64,000 bases of DNA from NCBI RefSeq assembly GCF_024256385.1, contig NZ_JAMLFW010000001.1, positions 1,612,001-1,676,000 on the forward strand. Direction: 5' to 3'. Shown piece by piece: positions 53,301 through 61,140 of the stretch. Below the pieces are notes generated by a model. It was not told the origin of the DNA. It saw nothing but the letters and a program-made list of their open reading frames with translations, and made no database searches. Position 1 is the first letter of the stretch. Each line of letters opens with the position of its first letter. The stretch comes from Anatilimnocola floriformis (lineage in GTDB: Bacteria; Planctomycetota; Planctomycetia; Pirellulales; Pirellulaceae). The position numbers and the translations under genes were made by a program.

Positions 53301-56300
53301 CGTCAGCGTTAGACCGCCGTTTGCGCCTGTTGCTTTGATTCGCGAGCTATCGAAGATTTTAAGTGGCGCAGGATTCGAAGCGTCGGCTACGGCTGTGACG
53401 TTGATACTGCCGCTGGCGACCTCCATTCCGTAGATCGTGTCAGGCATAACAGAAATCAATACGCCCGAACTGAAGCTAGCGCCAGCTGCACCACCCGTGC
53501 CATTCACATTCACAGAGCCGGTCCCGGTCACTCGAATCCACAGGGGAGCCAGCGACACCCCGGTGTTACTACCGGTCGCCGGTCCGCCGCCACCAACGCC
53601 CGTGATTGACAAATTGCCGCTTGTCTTGAGGCCAGTTTCACCATAAACGGCCACGCCCGCATTGCTGCCGCCCGTGCCCGTTAGATTGCCGCCAAAACCA
53701 CTCAACGTTACCGAAGTGGCATCGAAACCACTTTGGATATTAATGCCATGGTTCTGCATGCTGCCGAGAGCGCCGCCGCCCGTGCCGGTTAGACTGATGT
53801 TGCCGCCGATCAGGGTGCCGAGCGAAACCCCATAGTTGTTGTTTCCGCCGCCCAGCAACCCACCGCCGTAACCGATTGCAGTGAGATTTCCCACATTCGG
53901 CGCAGACGTGCTCACAACGCCGTAGTTGTTGCCGCCAGTGCCACCCCCACCTCGGCCTGTCACTGTTGAATTGCCCGTCAAAACAGCGCCGCTTCCGAAT
54001 ACCACGCCGTGGTTATTCGCGCCCGAGCCAGTCGTGTTACCACCCTGGCCATTAATGAACGCACCACCGGCACCCACAGTCACCGTCCCCTGCAGGTTCA
54101 CTCCGTAATTGCCGGCTGATGTTCCTGAGCCGCCACCCGTACCATTCAAGCGAATCGCACCAGCCGAACCAATACTTGCGCTGCTGGACGAGGTGAAAAG
54201 CGAGACCCCAATCCCTCCCTGAGCGCCGGCGCGACCATTAACTACGATCTCGCCGCTGCCGGACTGTAGCCGCCCGTTAATATCCACACCATTGAACGAT
54301 GCTGCGGTTGAAACCGCTTGCTGATTGGCATTCAGCACCAGGTTGCCGCTGCCGGTAGAGATCTGCCCCCCATTGATGATGATGTTCTGCGGCGTAGTGA
54401 TATTGATCGTACCTGTGCCGCTCGTATTCAGGTTCGAATTAATCGAGGAGACGCGAACCGTGCCAGCTACATCTGCCGTGAAATTTTTATCGAGCGCCAT
54501 TGCAAACGCGCCCACCGACAACTCACCGCCCGTTTTCAAGTAAATGTTGTTCGGGCTGGTGATCGCGCTGCTCCCCGCGGAAATATTGCCGCTGGCCGAG
54601 TTACCGATCTGAACTAGGTTTGCCGTCAAGCGATCCAACTCAGCATCATCCAACCCGAGCGCCGTGGTCGTGTCGCTGCCGCCGATGTCGATCTGTTTCC
54701 CCGCCGTCTTCTGCCGCAGGATGATTGTGCTCGAAGCAGCCGTAACAGTCGAAGTGATCCGTATCCGGTCAGCAATCACATCTACCAGGCCACCTGTTGC
54801 AACTGAAACAGCAGCGTTAGCACCGAAATCAACACCCATTGAAGGCGTGTTCGGACCCGGAGTTCCTTGAATCGTCAATCCACCGGTGCCAGCGTTCAAC
54901 TGCGTTCCACTATCCATGATGAGCACACCAGGGCTGTTGCCGCTGCTGGTCGAGGTGCCGCCGGTGCCCGTGATGCTGATCGCCGCCGCAGCCAGCGACG
55001 AAATCGTCGCGCCGCTCTGTAATCGCACACCACTGTCGCCGGTGCTGGTCGAGCCGCCGCCACCGGTGCCTGTGATCGAAATGTTGCCGCCGCCCGAGGT
55101 CACCTTGGCGCCAGTGCCGCTGATCACCACGCCATGATTTGAGTTGCCCGTGCCGCTGAGATTGCGACCCGTACCGTTGATCGTCACCGAGCCGCCGGTG
55201 CCCGAATTAATTGCCGCGCCGGTCTCGACAAACACGCCGTAGTTCGTCGTGGCTGTCGTCGCACCGCCGCCGGTGCCCGTCACCGAAACATTGCCGGCCG
55301 ACGAAGAAATGATCGACGAAGCGCCGGTCACATACACGCCATGGCTGCTTGACCCAGTTCCATTGCTCGTGCCGTTCACGGTCACGTTGCCAGCGCCACC
55401 GGCGAGAATGTTTCCTGCCGTGTTCACATACACGCCCGGCGCGAGAGTACCACCGCCAGTTGCGGTACCTGTGACACTCACGGCGCCGCCATTCGAAGTG
55501 ATCGCCGAACCAGATGACGAGACGACGACGCCTGCATTCGCGCCCGACGCATTCGCGCTGCCACTTCCCGTGACCGAGACCGTGCCCGCGCTGCCAGCCG
55601 TGATCACACCGCGCCCTTCGACGCTCACGCCCGTGTTATCGGTGCTCGATCCCGTGCCGCCACCGGTGCCGGTCACCACGACATTGCCGCCACCGGACGT
55701 GATGAGCGAACTCACGCCCGAGACTTGCACGCCGTTGTTGCTGTTGCCGCTGCTCGCACCGCCGGTTCCTTGAACCGTTACCAGGCCCGTGGTCCCCGTG
55801 CCGATTTCCGCGCCGCTTAATACTCGCACGCCGTACTGAAGCCCGGCGACATCGCTACCGCCACGGCCTCGCACCGATACCGCGCCGCTCGCGCTGACCA
55901 GCTTGGCGTTGTTCAATTGCACGCCGCTGAAGTTGCCCGTCGTCGCGATCGGCTGTTGATTCGCCTCTAGCGTCAAGCTGCCCGAAGCCGTCGTGATCGT
56001 CGAACCGCTCACCATGTTGATGTCGCGGGCTGTCGACAGCAGCATCGTTCCCGTGCCGCTCAGCGTGAGCTTGCTGTTCGTTGTCGAAAGATTGATAGTT
56101 CCCGAAGCAAACGCCGCGATGTTCTTATTCGCGGCCAAGGTCAGCGACCCGGCAAACGTCACGCCCGCAAACGGAAAGACCGCGGTGCCAAGCACGATGC
56201 CTGCGTTGAAGTCGGGCATCTGATTGAATGTCAGCGTGTCGCTCGTGGTACCGTAGTTGACCGTCATGACTCCCGCAGGAGTCGGGAAATCGGACGTCAG

Positions 56301-59300
56301 AATCGTGGTCCCCGACATCCGCGAACGGCCGTTTCCATTCGCCGTGTCTTCGCTGAAGACAACTGGGTTGGTACTCGCGGTGGGCAAATTCACCACCAGG
56401 TCGGTGATGGTGCCCGAATTCACCATGGGCTGTTCGAGGCCCGTGTAATTGATCGTGCCGAAGTTCGCGAGCGCGATATTGCCGTCGCTCGCGCTCAAGT
56501 GGTTGTACGTGACATTCCCCTGCACACCGCCGACGATCGTGAGCTTATCGGCAGTTCCACTCGTCGGCGCGCCGCCGTTGTAGAACAGGTTGCCATTCGG
56601 CACCACGTCGCCGGTGGTCAGGTCCAAAATCAGCGAATCGTTGCCGCCGAGCAGCGAGATCGTCAGCGAACCGGTGATCACGCTGGCCGGCACGCGCAGC
56701 GTGTGGTTGTTATTAGTCACCACGCTCGGCGGAGAGGTGATCGGCGCCGTCGTGAAACCTTCCACGGGATCGACGAACTGATAATAGTCAACGCCGCTGA
56801 CGTTGACTCGGCTGACGGTGAGCGTGTTGTCCTTGCCGGTGCTATCGGCATCGGCGATCGTCAGGTTCGGCCCTGAAAACGCTGCGGTCAACGTCCCGGC
56901 AACGGGAAAATCGAAACCGGCCGATTGCGAACCAACGCGGATCGTGCCGCTCCCTTCATCAATGAAGCGGGCGTAAAACGTTCCGTTCGTCGCGTCCAGC
57001 GAAATCGACTTCAGCCCCGTGGCAGCGGCTAAACCCTTCGTGTGATTGGCGGTCGGCGCATTGATCACGCCGGTGAGCCCCGTCGTGCCGATGGCCCACG
57101 ACACTGCGCCTGCATTCTGCAACGCGCCCGAATCATACGAGGCCGAGCTGACAACGTAGTTGCCGTTGCTCAGCGGAGTGATTCCGTTCTGTCCCACTTG
57201 ATCGCCGGTCGAACTGCCGACCAGACTGTTGGTCGCACTCACCGCGCCGGCCCGGCCCGATGCGCCGTTTACCCAGGTCACTGCGCCAGCGCTCGTCGCC
57301 GCGCCGTTGTTCCAGCTCGTGCTGACCACCACAAAGTTGTTGTTGGTCAGAGTGACGATGCCATTGTTGCCAACCTTATCGTTCGCCGTGGTTCCCACCA
57401 GGCTATTCGTCGCGTTGATCGTTCCCGCAATGCCTGCCGTACCGCTCGCCCACGTGACTGCGCCCGCGTCGGCAGCGCCGGTATTGTCCCAATCGGAACT
57501 GAGCACCACGTAGTTGCCGTTCGGCAGCGCTTTCATGCTACCGATATCGCCCAGATGGTCGCCGGCCGTGCTTCCCACGAGGCTATTGCTGGCCGACACC
57601 GCGCCGCTGCTCGCCGTGCTGCCGGTCCGCCAAGTGACAGCGCCGACCGCTGCCACGCCGTTGCTCCAGGCCGCCGAGCCAAAGATGTAATTACCATTGC
57701 TTGCCAGCGCCACCGCGCCCGCATAGCCGACCAGATCATTGCTCCGGCTGCCGTACGTGCTGTTCGAAGTGCTCACCACTCCCGAGGTGCCCGTCGAACC
57801 GTTGCCCCAGGTCACAGCGCCGGCATCGGCCGCCACGCCGTTGTCCCAGTAGGCACTCGCCACCACATAGTTGCCGTTCGAAAGTGCGGTAATGCCTTGA
57901 AAGCCGACGAAGTCGTTGCTGCCCGCACCAACTAGGCTGTTGGAGCTGCTCGGGTTCCCTGTCACACCGCTCGTACCGTTGCCCCAGGTGACGGCGCCCA
58001 CGCTGTTATTCGTGCCGAGACTGACCCCCGGGCTGTTCACCACGTAGTTGCCATTGGTGAGCGCCACGACACCGCTGACGCTTACCTTGTCATTCGAGCG
58101 GGCGCCGACCAACGCGTTGGCCGTGCTGATGGTTCCCTTCACACCCGACGTTCCATTTCCAAACACGGCAGCGCCCGCATCGGATAGACCGCCATCGAAA
58201 TCGGGAACGCTGAGAACGTAGTTTCCGTTGGTGAGCGCCGCGTTCGTGCCGGCGCCGACGTTGTCATTCGCCGATGAACCCACCAGGCTGTTGGCGGCGC
58301 TCAACGTTCCGCTGAGCCCGGTCGTGCCATTTACCCACGTCGCTGCACCGACATTTTGAATCCCGCCATTATCCCAGTTCGGGCTCATGACCACGTAATT
58401 GCCGTTGGTCAGTTGCAGAATGCCACGGCCACCCACTTCGTCGTTGGCTGTGCTTCCCACCAGGCTGTTGGTTGCCGAAACGGTTCCGGTGAGGGCAACC
58501 GAGCCACTGGCCCACGTCACCGCACCGGCGGATGAACTCCAGAAGGTGCTCATCACCACATAACTGCCGTTCGACAGGACTTTCGCCCCGTTGCTGCCGA
58601 TTCGGTCGCCGGTGGTGGTGCCAATCAAACTGTTTCCGGAACCAATCGTTCCAAGCACACCCGTCGTGCCGCTGCCCCAAGTGATCGCGCCCACATCCGT
58701 GTTCGAACCGTTGTCCCACGAAGAAGTGAGTGCCACGTAGTTGCCGTTCGGCAAAGCCACAACGCTGCCCGTCGCACCGACGGCATCGCCGGCCGAACTG
58801 CCGATCAAACTATTCGCGGCGCTCACCACGCCATTCACACCCGTCGTGCCGTTGCCGAACGTCACGGCGCCAACGGCATTCAAGCCGATGTGCCAGCTCG
58901 AGGAATTGATCACGAAGTTGCCGCTGGCCAGCGCGGTGATCCCTTCGCGGCCAATCACGTCGAAATCGTTCGAGCCGCGGAGCGTGCTGATCAGATCGCC
59001 CGTTGCGCCGTTGAACAGATACACGGCCCCGGCGTTCAAGCCACCCGCGTCGTCAAACGGCGAAGTCACGACGACGTTGCCCGTACTGAGGGCAACCACC
59101 GAATGGCCAAACTGGTTGTTGGGAGCCGGATTCGGGTCAATAAATGTCACCGCCATCACGCGGCGATCTTCGAGCGGTTCGAACAGAAATCGCCGCCGCG
59201 TGCGCGCACTGCTCCCCAGTCGTTTTTCGGCGGCGCGCTCATGTTCCTCGCCGTTGTGCGCTGAGGCGCGGCGAAGGAGACGATTCCAGAGCTTCCGTAG

Positions 59301-59312
59301 TTGACTGGGCAT
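47322..59312 (-). CDS. Giant repeat surface protein with cohesin-dockerin-cohesin C terminus
   Basis: A 3,996-residue secreted or surface protein. N terminus: basic head (MPSQLRKLWNRLLRRAS), then FLFEPLEDRRVMA at about 40-52, the LEPR-XLL-type planctomycete signature. Residues about 55-750: a dozen or more tandem repeats of about 48 residues with NGNYVV, GAVTW and NSLVGS motifs. Residues about 1070-1940 and 2500-2940: Gly/Thr/Ser-rich filamentous-haemagglutinin-like beta repeats (TSGGGNVVVTGTGG). About 3130-3350: cadherin/Ig-like modules (INEDSLQQSVSL, VNQVNDRPTF). About 3352-3472: an Ig-like SbsA-type module. About 3475-3607: a cohesin-like domain; 3610-3680: a type I dockerin-like pair (DVTGNGGYTGQDASLIARL, DITGNGDITAQDTSLML); 3700-3845: a second cohesin-like domain. 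The end is LRRRR. Boundaries are estimates. Role: probably adhesion or surface scaffolding. Confidence 0.85.
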   Translation of the reverse strand: MPSQLRKLWNRLLRRASAHNGEEHERAAEKRLGSSARTRRRFLFEPLEDRRVMAVTFIDPNPAPNNQFGHSVVALSTGNVVVTSPFDDAGGLNAGAVYLFNGATGDLISTLRGSNDFDVIGREGITALASGNFVINSSSWHIGLNAVGAVTFGNGTTGVNGVVSAANSLIGSSAGDAVGATGSVVALPNGNYVALTSSWDNGSNTDVGAITWGSGTTGVLGTIGSGNSLIGTTTGDRIGSNGAKVLSNGSYVVMSTFWSSSAGAVTWASGSVALTGTVSATNSLVGSTANDEVGGRGILQLTNGNYVVMSPNWDNGGIQNVGAATWVNGTTGLSGTLSAANSLVGSSANDNVGAGTNAALTNGNYVLSVPDFDGGLSDAGAAVFGNGTSGVKGTISTANALVGARSNDKVSVSGVVALTNGNYVVNSPGVSLGTNNSVGAVTWGNGTSGVTGNPSSSNSLVGAGSNDFVGFQGITALSNGNYVVASAYWDNGVAADAGAVTWGNGSTGTSGVVSTSNSTYGSRSNDLVGYAGAVALASNGNYIFGSAAWSNGVAAVGAVTWRTGSTASSGAVSASNSLVGSTAGDHLGDIGSMKALPNGNYVVLSSDWDNTGAADAGAVTWASGTAGIAGTINATNSLVGTTANDKVGNNGIVTLTNNNFVVVSTSWNNGAATSAGAVTWVNGASGRAGAVSATNSLVGSSTGDQVGQNGITPLSNGNYVVSSASYDSGALQNAGAVSWAIGTTGLTGVINAPTANHTKGLAAATGLKSISLDATNGTFYARFIDEGSGTIRVGSQSAGFDFPVAGTLTAAFSGPNLTIADADSTGKDNTLTVSRVNVSGVDYYQFVDPVEGFTTAPITSPPSVVTNNNHTLRVPASVITGSLTISLLGGNDSLILDLTTGDVVPNGNLFYNGGAPTSGTADKLTIVGGVQGNVTYNHLSASDGNIALANFGTINYTGLEQPMVNSGTITDLVVNLPTASTNPVVFSEDTANGNGRSRMSGTTILTSDFPTPAGVMTVNYGTTSDTLTFNQMPDFNAGIVLGTAVFPFAGVTFAGSLTLAANKNIAAFASGTINLSTTNSKLTLSGTGTMLLSTARDINMVSGSTITTASGSLTLEANQQPIATTGNFSGVQLNNAKLVSASGAVSVRGRGGSDVAGLQYGVRVLSGAEIGTGTTGLVTVQGTGGASSGNSNNGVQVSGVSSLITSGGGNVVVTGTGGGTGSSTDNTGVSVEGRGVITAGSAGTVSVTGSGSANASGANAGVVVSSSGSAITSNGGAVSVTGTATGGGTLAPGVYVNTAGNILAGGAGNVTVNGTSNGTGSSSHGVYVTGASSIISSSAGNVSVTGTGGGATTATTNYGVFVETGAAINSGTGGSVTINGTGRNLSGTGNSNHGVVISGTGAKVTSGGGNISITGTGGGGSTSTGDSGVRLQSGATISSLAAAAISITGTGGTSTSSGNSPGVLIMDSGTQLNAGTGGLTIQGTPGPNTPSMGVDFGANAAVSVATGGLVDVIADRIRITSTVTAASSTIILRQKTAGKQIDIGGSDTTTALGLDDAELDRLTANLVQIGNSASGNISAGSSAITSPNNIYLKTGGELSVGAFAMALDKNFTADVAGTVRVSSINSNLNTSGTGTINITTPQNIIINGGQISTGSGNLVLNANQQAVSTAASFNGVDINGRLQSGSGEIVVNGRAGAQGGIGVSLFTSSSSASIGSAGAIRLNGTGGGSGTSAGNYGVNLQGTVTVGAGGAFINGQGGNTTGSGANNHGVVFGSGAVLTGNSTVTGRGGGGTGGNNYGVVSTSAPNVGNLTAIGYGGGLLGGGNNNYGVSLGTLIGGNISLTGTGGGALGSMQNHGINIQSGFDATSVTLSGFGGNLTGTGGSNAGVAVYGETGLKTSGNLSITGVGGGGPATGSNTGVSLAPLWIRVTGTGSVNVNGTGGAAGASFSSGVLISVMPDTIYGMEVASGSINVTAVADASNPAPLKIFDSSRIKATGANGGLTLTANGVQIDSGVTISAGSNAVTIKPATAGTPINLGAADAAGLLALTDAKLDTITAGTLNIGDNASGAMTVGQAITRAAATNMSLNSGGNITFNGGSLSTANGNVLLNPNSLLTPATTGVDINAGTGTVSFGSGDDLSVNITGLIADTQYQQLNVVGAVNLSGADLTTTGNLVVSGGEVITIINNDGTDAVVGTFNGLPQGASLGANFLNSGLSASISYTGGTGNDVVIIIGNPPGTTMVDVTDGNMLITDVLGGDTDDTLTLTRNGANIRVTDPNHILAAQGGAIFVDIHTIDVPIALVTGGLVIDTLGGNDSVTLNFSGGNFIPAGGVQYSGGAGNNDSLSLTGGTTSSIDHLISDASSGSITLGGTLAGTISFTGVEPIFDGMLVANRNFFLNGGSETITVTDAAGAFNTLTSTFGHAITFANPTASLMIDAASGDDTISFNSLDAEGPFNAALTVVGGVGNDTVNLNADITFAPNVNLDLDLQNDDATPGTDSINIGVNANLILSGSGAATLKASRNVLLFPGSSVVTANGPLLVEGNQQATASTGDFSGVEVNGGMLQATGTGLVTVRGRGGNGNAGLQMGVLVSNGGAIRGGTTGGTFVQGVGGASTANDNHGVRVIGAGSIITSQGANVQVVGSGGGAGAATTGNRGVDVESNGPSAAAITAGGAGNVVVQGTAANTRNSAGVRVAGVNGLITSTTGTVQVTGQGGNGATSGAYGVWVDRGTITSGTGGGSVTVSGLGGTSPDGLNYGVLVESAEAVTGKITSGGGAVQVLGTGGNGAAGWNVGVLVAAGGEIIAPTLNPLTITGTGGQGTTGANIGVLIQGRVSSSDKNATIIGTGGEGTTSTGIRIDQATIMVGSTSVLRLQGAATTGALALVIGDPSTTTAISHTGTGRIDIAADSVAIASTATITATLGSVTFVGTSAGRAINLGSTADTSTNTLELSDPELDRISAGTLQIGDANAGPITFSTPITRAAATIVNVDSAGAINFTGGSLSSGGGNVHLNAGTNLVPTTAGLDVSAGPNGIVSFGTGDRLTLNIGGPTVDSQYNQLNIAGQVDLTGLQLVLSGTMPQLGEGFIVVSNDGTDAVIGTFDGLPEGTMVDVNGLAKRLTYIGGDGNDVVLLAGNSSPTIDALPNLSINEDSLQQSVSLTGISAGIEVQSLQVTAVSNLPSLIPNPTVTYTSPNATGTLQFTPVADAVGTATITITVRDAGNDGFFFNADDAITTTTFQVIVNQVNDRPTFNTLGDQGVVFNSPAQTVTGWANSISPGPSNESTQTVSFNVTDNSNPGLFQVAPAVASDGTLTYTPAPGMSGSSTITVVAQDSGGTALGGLDTSLPKTFVITVGPELTLRVVSVSMTSTGFVAEFNRQLQASALSLYDMQGSPFGAPDVVLQRVGSPLPVRGSLVLDPTLKKLTFIATSGVLPDGDYNLTLRAATNGIVDTLGTVLDGNGDSVPGGDYTQSFNVSQSGPVVISIPNFARGPRQSVNLPATASTGIPISFSDGGGIVSASFQILFDPTLITFGDPTVAPGLPVGSSVSAFSFEAGVLEVIFNSPEPLAPGTTRFIDLPASIPATAPYGTKQILDIRNITLSDNRQAIDDDGVAVTAFFADVTGNGGYTGQDASLIARLAVGIDTGLEKYKMLDPYIIADITGNGDITAQDTSLMLQAAVNIPVAQIPSPLPTGSLVSGGPDPKLSISQSLTATPGQDLSIPVDIDSIVNLTGNGLASGDLVIYYDPAVLDVSDVALGSLVANRGGWMISAKIDPLAGRIDISLSGTRPLEGKFRGEFVQVHATVRENAPAGAMAINLAANSRFRQTQLNEGFLTLIPAPTDAANDPIDGVLTITAPPVAPTAQVIDGRLLITGTTADDRVFVRPSADGSQLLVRLNNRLQTFDMPSAIAIDALSGNDLVYVDPRSPATLIATVGNDERPEDQIFTGDNAELIDSRSIPAGLTSGNQQPSANDLAIMHLLDQWTADHEAGALNGGTLRRRR
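57060..59150 (-). repeat. Tandem ~48-residue repeats in the giant protein
   Basis: The coding sequence for residues about 55-750 consists of degenerate repeats of about 145 bases. Every repeat encodes NGNYVV-like, GAVTW-like and NSLVGS-like segments in the same order. DNA identity is low enough that copies are probably old, except for a few close neighbours. Confidence 0.75.
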
Positions 59313-60006
59313 GCGAAATGACCGGGGCGGCGAAGATCCAAAAACGGTATCGAAAAGAGGGCAGCAATCAGCGGTACGTCGGCCTGAGCCAACGACTTAG
59401 GTCAATCTGCGCGCGGCACTCCTTCGCAAGGCAAAAAGGGGCAAGGCGCAGAATAAGGTGGCGACATGTAAATAACAATCAGCGCGCTGCAATTTCGCCG
59501 TCTGAGAGGTCGTGATTGCCGGGAGAGGCGAGCAAACCGCGAGCGCAAGCCTCGGTCCATTGTAATCACGCCCGCCAAAACCGCTCGCTTCTGGCGCGTC
59601 CTACCCCAGACTTTTTCCGCTCGCGCAACCCCCAAATCACGTCAAATTGCCGCGACATGCTAGGAGAAGAAGGGCGTTTGGGATAGATACGCCGATTTTG
59701 CCGCGCGAGGCTTTGGAGGCAGAAGTGCGTCGGTTTTGTGATGCGGCGATTATGGAGGTGTTATAGAGCCCGTTATAGCGCTGTTATAACCGTTATTGGA
59801 CGGTTGTCAGAATGTCGTTCGTAACTCGTGTCCAGATAAGATCTTGCAATGATTTTTAGATGAGTCGAAAAGTAAGGTGAGGGGTTATAGAAAACTCCGT
59901 CGTTTTCTCGCAAGTCGCCTCACAGAAACACTTTACACGAAACTAAAACTGTCAAAAGGGTTATAAATTATAACCCCACTACCGGACCGGTGGTTCGGCG
60001 GGTGTT
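59313..60006. other. 694-base intergenic region with GTTATA repeats
   Basis: This lies between the DUF4349 gene (upstream on the minus strand) and the giant protein gene. The segment 59760-59976 is richer in A and T and carries GTTATA at about 59760, 59772, 59783, 59884 and 59960, the palindrome GTTATAAC at 59783-59790, and GGGTTATAA-A-TTATAACCC at 59958-59976. The rest shows nothing recognisable. It probably contains the promoter and operators for the giant gene. Confidence 0.6.
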
Positions 60007-60879
60007 TCAGTGGATTGCCGTGGCGACGATGGGCTGTTTCCACCGCCGCCAAATCCGAATGACGACGATCAAGCCGCAGCCTAGCAACACGCCGAACAGC
60101 ACCGCCCAAGGGGCGATGGCAGCGGCAGCGACGACAATCGCCTCGCCCAATTGCCGGAGGGCTCGCAGCGAACCAAACCAGGCCGCCGCGACCCGATTGC
60201 CAAACGTCGGAGCCTTCGGCGGCTGATAGTCTTCGGGCTCGAACGCGTAAATCGAGACGGTGGAAAGATCGACTTGGCTGGCGAGCAGGCGGAGACGCCC
60301 TTCGATCCGCTCGATGTCCTCGCGAACGCGGGCCAGTTCGTGTTCGACCGTGACGACGTCTTTCAGTTCGCCGGCCTTTTCGTCGAGTAGTTTGAGAATG
60401 CGGCTTTCGAGTTGGCGTTTGTTTTTGAGGCGGGCCTCGATATCGACAAATTCCTCGGTCACGTCGGCCGTGGTCACTTCGTGCAATTCGGCCTTCCCCA
60501 GATCGGCCACCTGCTTGACGAATGAATGAAACTTGCCGGGCGGAATCCGTACCTTCCAAGTTGCCGCGCGGCGATTTTCCGCGGTTCGCTCTTCACGAAA
60601 CTCGGCCAACTGCCCATCGGCGACTTCGAGCAGCCGCTGCAGTTCCTGCTCGGTCGTCGCCAACGATTTCACTGCCAGCCGCAGTTTGCCGGTGTAAATG
60701 AGTTTGCGATCGCCGGGAGCTTTCGTTTCCTTCAGATCCGCGGCAGCCACCTTCGTCAGGGCATTGATGTCTTGCCGAACGGACGGCGGCATTTCTTGCG
60801 CGGCGCAGCCAGCAATGATCATGAGGCAGACCGAGGTAAGAAACGAATACGAGCGCGCCGCTGCTATTGGCTTGGCCAT
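60007..60879 (-). CDS. DUF4349 lipoprotein
   Basis: A 290-residue predicted lipoprotein with the lipobox MIIAGC at about residues 20-25. Characteristic DUF4349 blocks are RKLIYTGKLRLAVKSLATTEQELQRLLE, VRIPPGKFHSFVKQVADLG, TTADVTEEFVDIEARLKNKRQLESRIL, a coiled-coil (VVTVEHELARVREDIERIEGRL) and STVSIYAFE. A C-terminal membrane helix (VAAAAIAPWAVLFGVLLGCGLIVVI) is followed by a basic tail. The family is found in many bacteria as envelope proteins of unknown role. The start at 60879 has GAGGG upstream; the frame opens at 61104. It is divergent from acnA. Confidence 0.85.
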   Translation of the reverse strand: MAKPIAAARSYSFLTSVCLMIIAGCAAQEMPPSVRQDINALTKVAAADLKETKAPGDRKLIYTGKLRLAVKSLATTEQELQRLLEVADGQLAEFREERTAENRRAATWKVRIPPGKFHSFVKQVADLGKAELHEVTTADVTEEFVDIEARLKNKRQLESRILKLLDEKAGELKDVVTVEHELARVREDIERIEGRLRLLASQVDLSTVSIYAFEPEDYQPPKAPTFGNRVAAAWFGSLRALRQLGEAIVVAAAAIAPWAVLFGVLLGCGLIVVIRIWRRWKQPIVATAIH

Positions 60880-61140
60880 CGCAGTCCCTCGAAAAGAAGT
60901 GGTGGAAGTAAGAGAAGTGCGGAAGAGTTGCGTTCCGCCAGTTGAGAGACAACGGCCGGCGAGAATATTCCACTGGCCGTTAGATTTCTCCAGACGACGA
61001 CGTTTTTTGGCCAGGGTCTCGTCTGCTGTTGTCCGCAAAAGATTGCTATAATCGTTGCCGACCCGGGCGATACCGCGTCCTTCTTTTGATTGCCAGGTAA
61101 GCACACCGCACCCACCCCGCGCAGAAGCACTTCACAGGCC

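Noticed and set aside
57060-59150. CRISPR or DNA-level tandem array
   Set aside because: The periodicity is at protein level, repeats are about 145 bases and degenerate, and they lie inside a coding frame.
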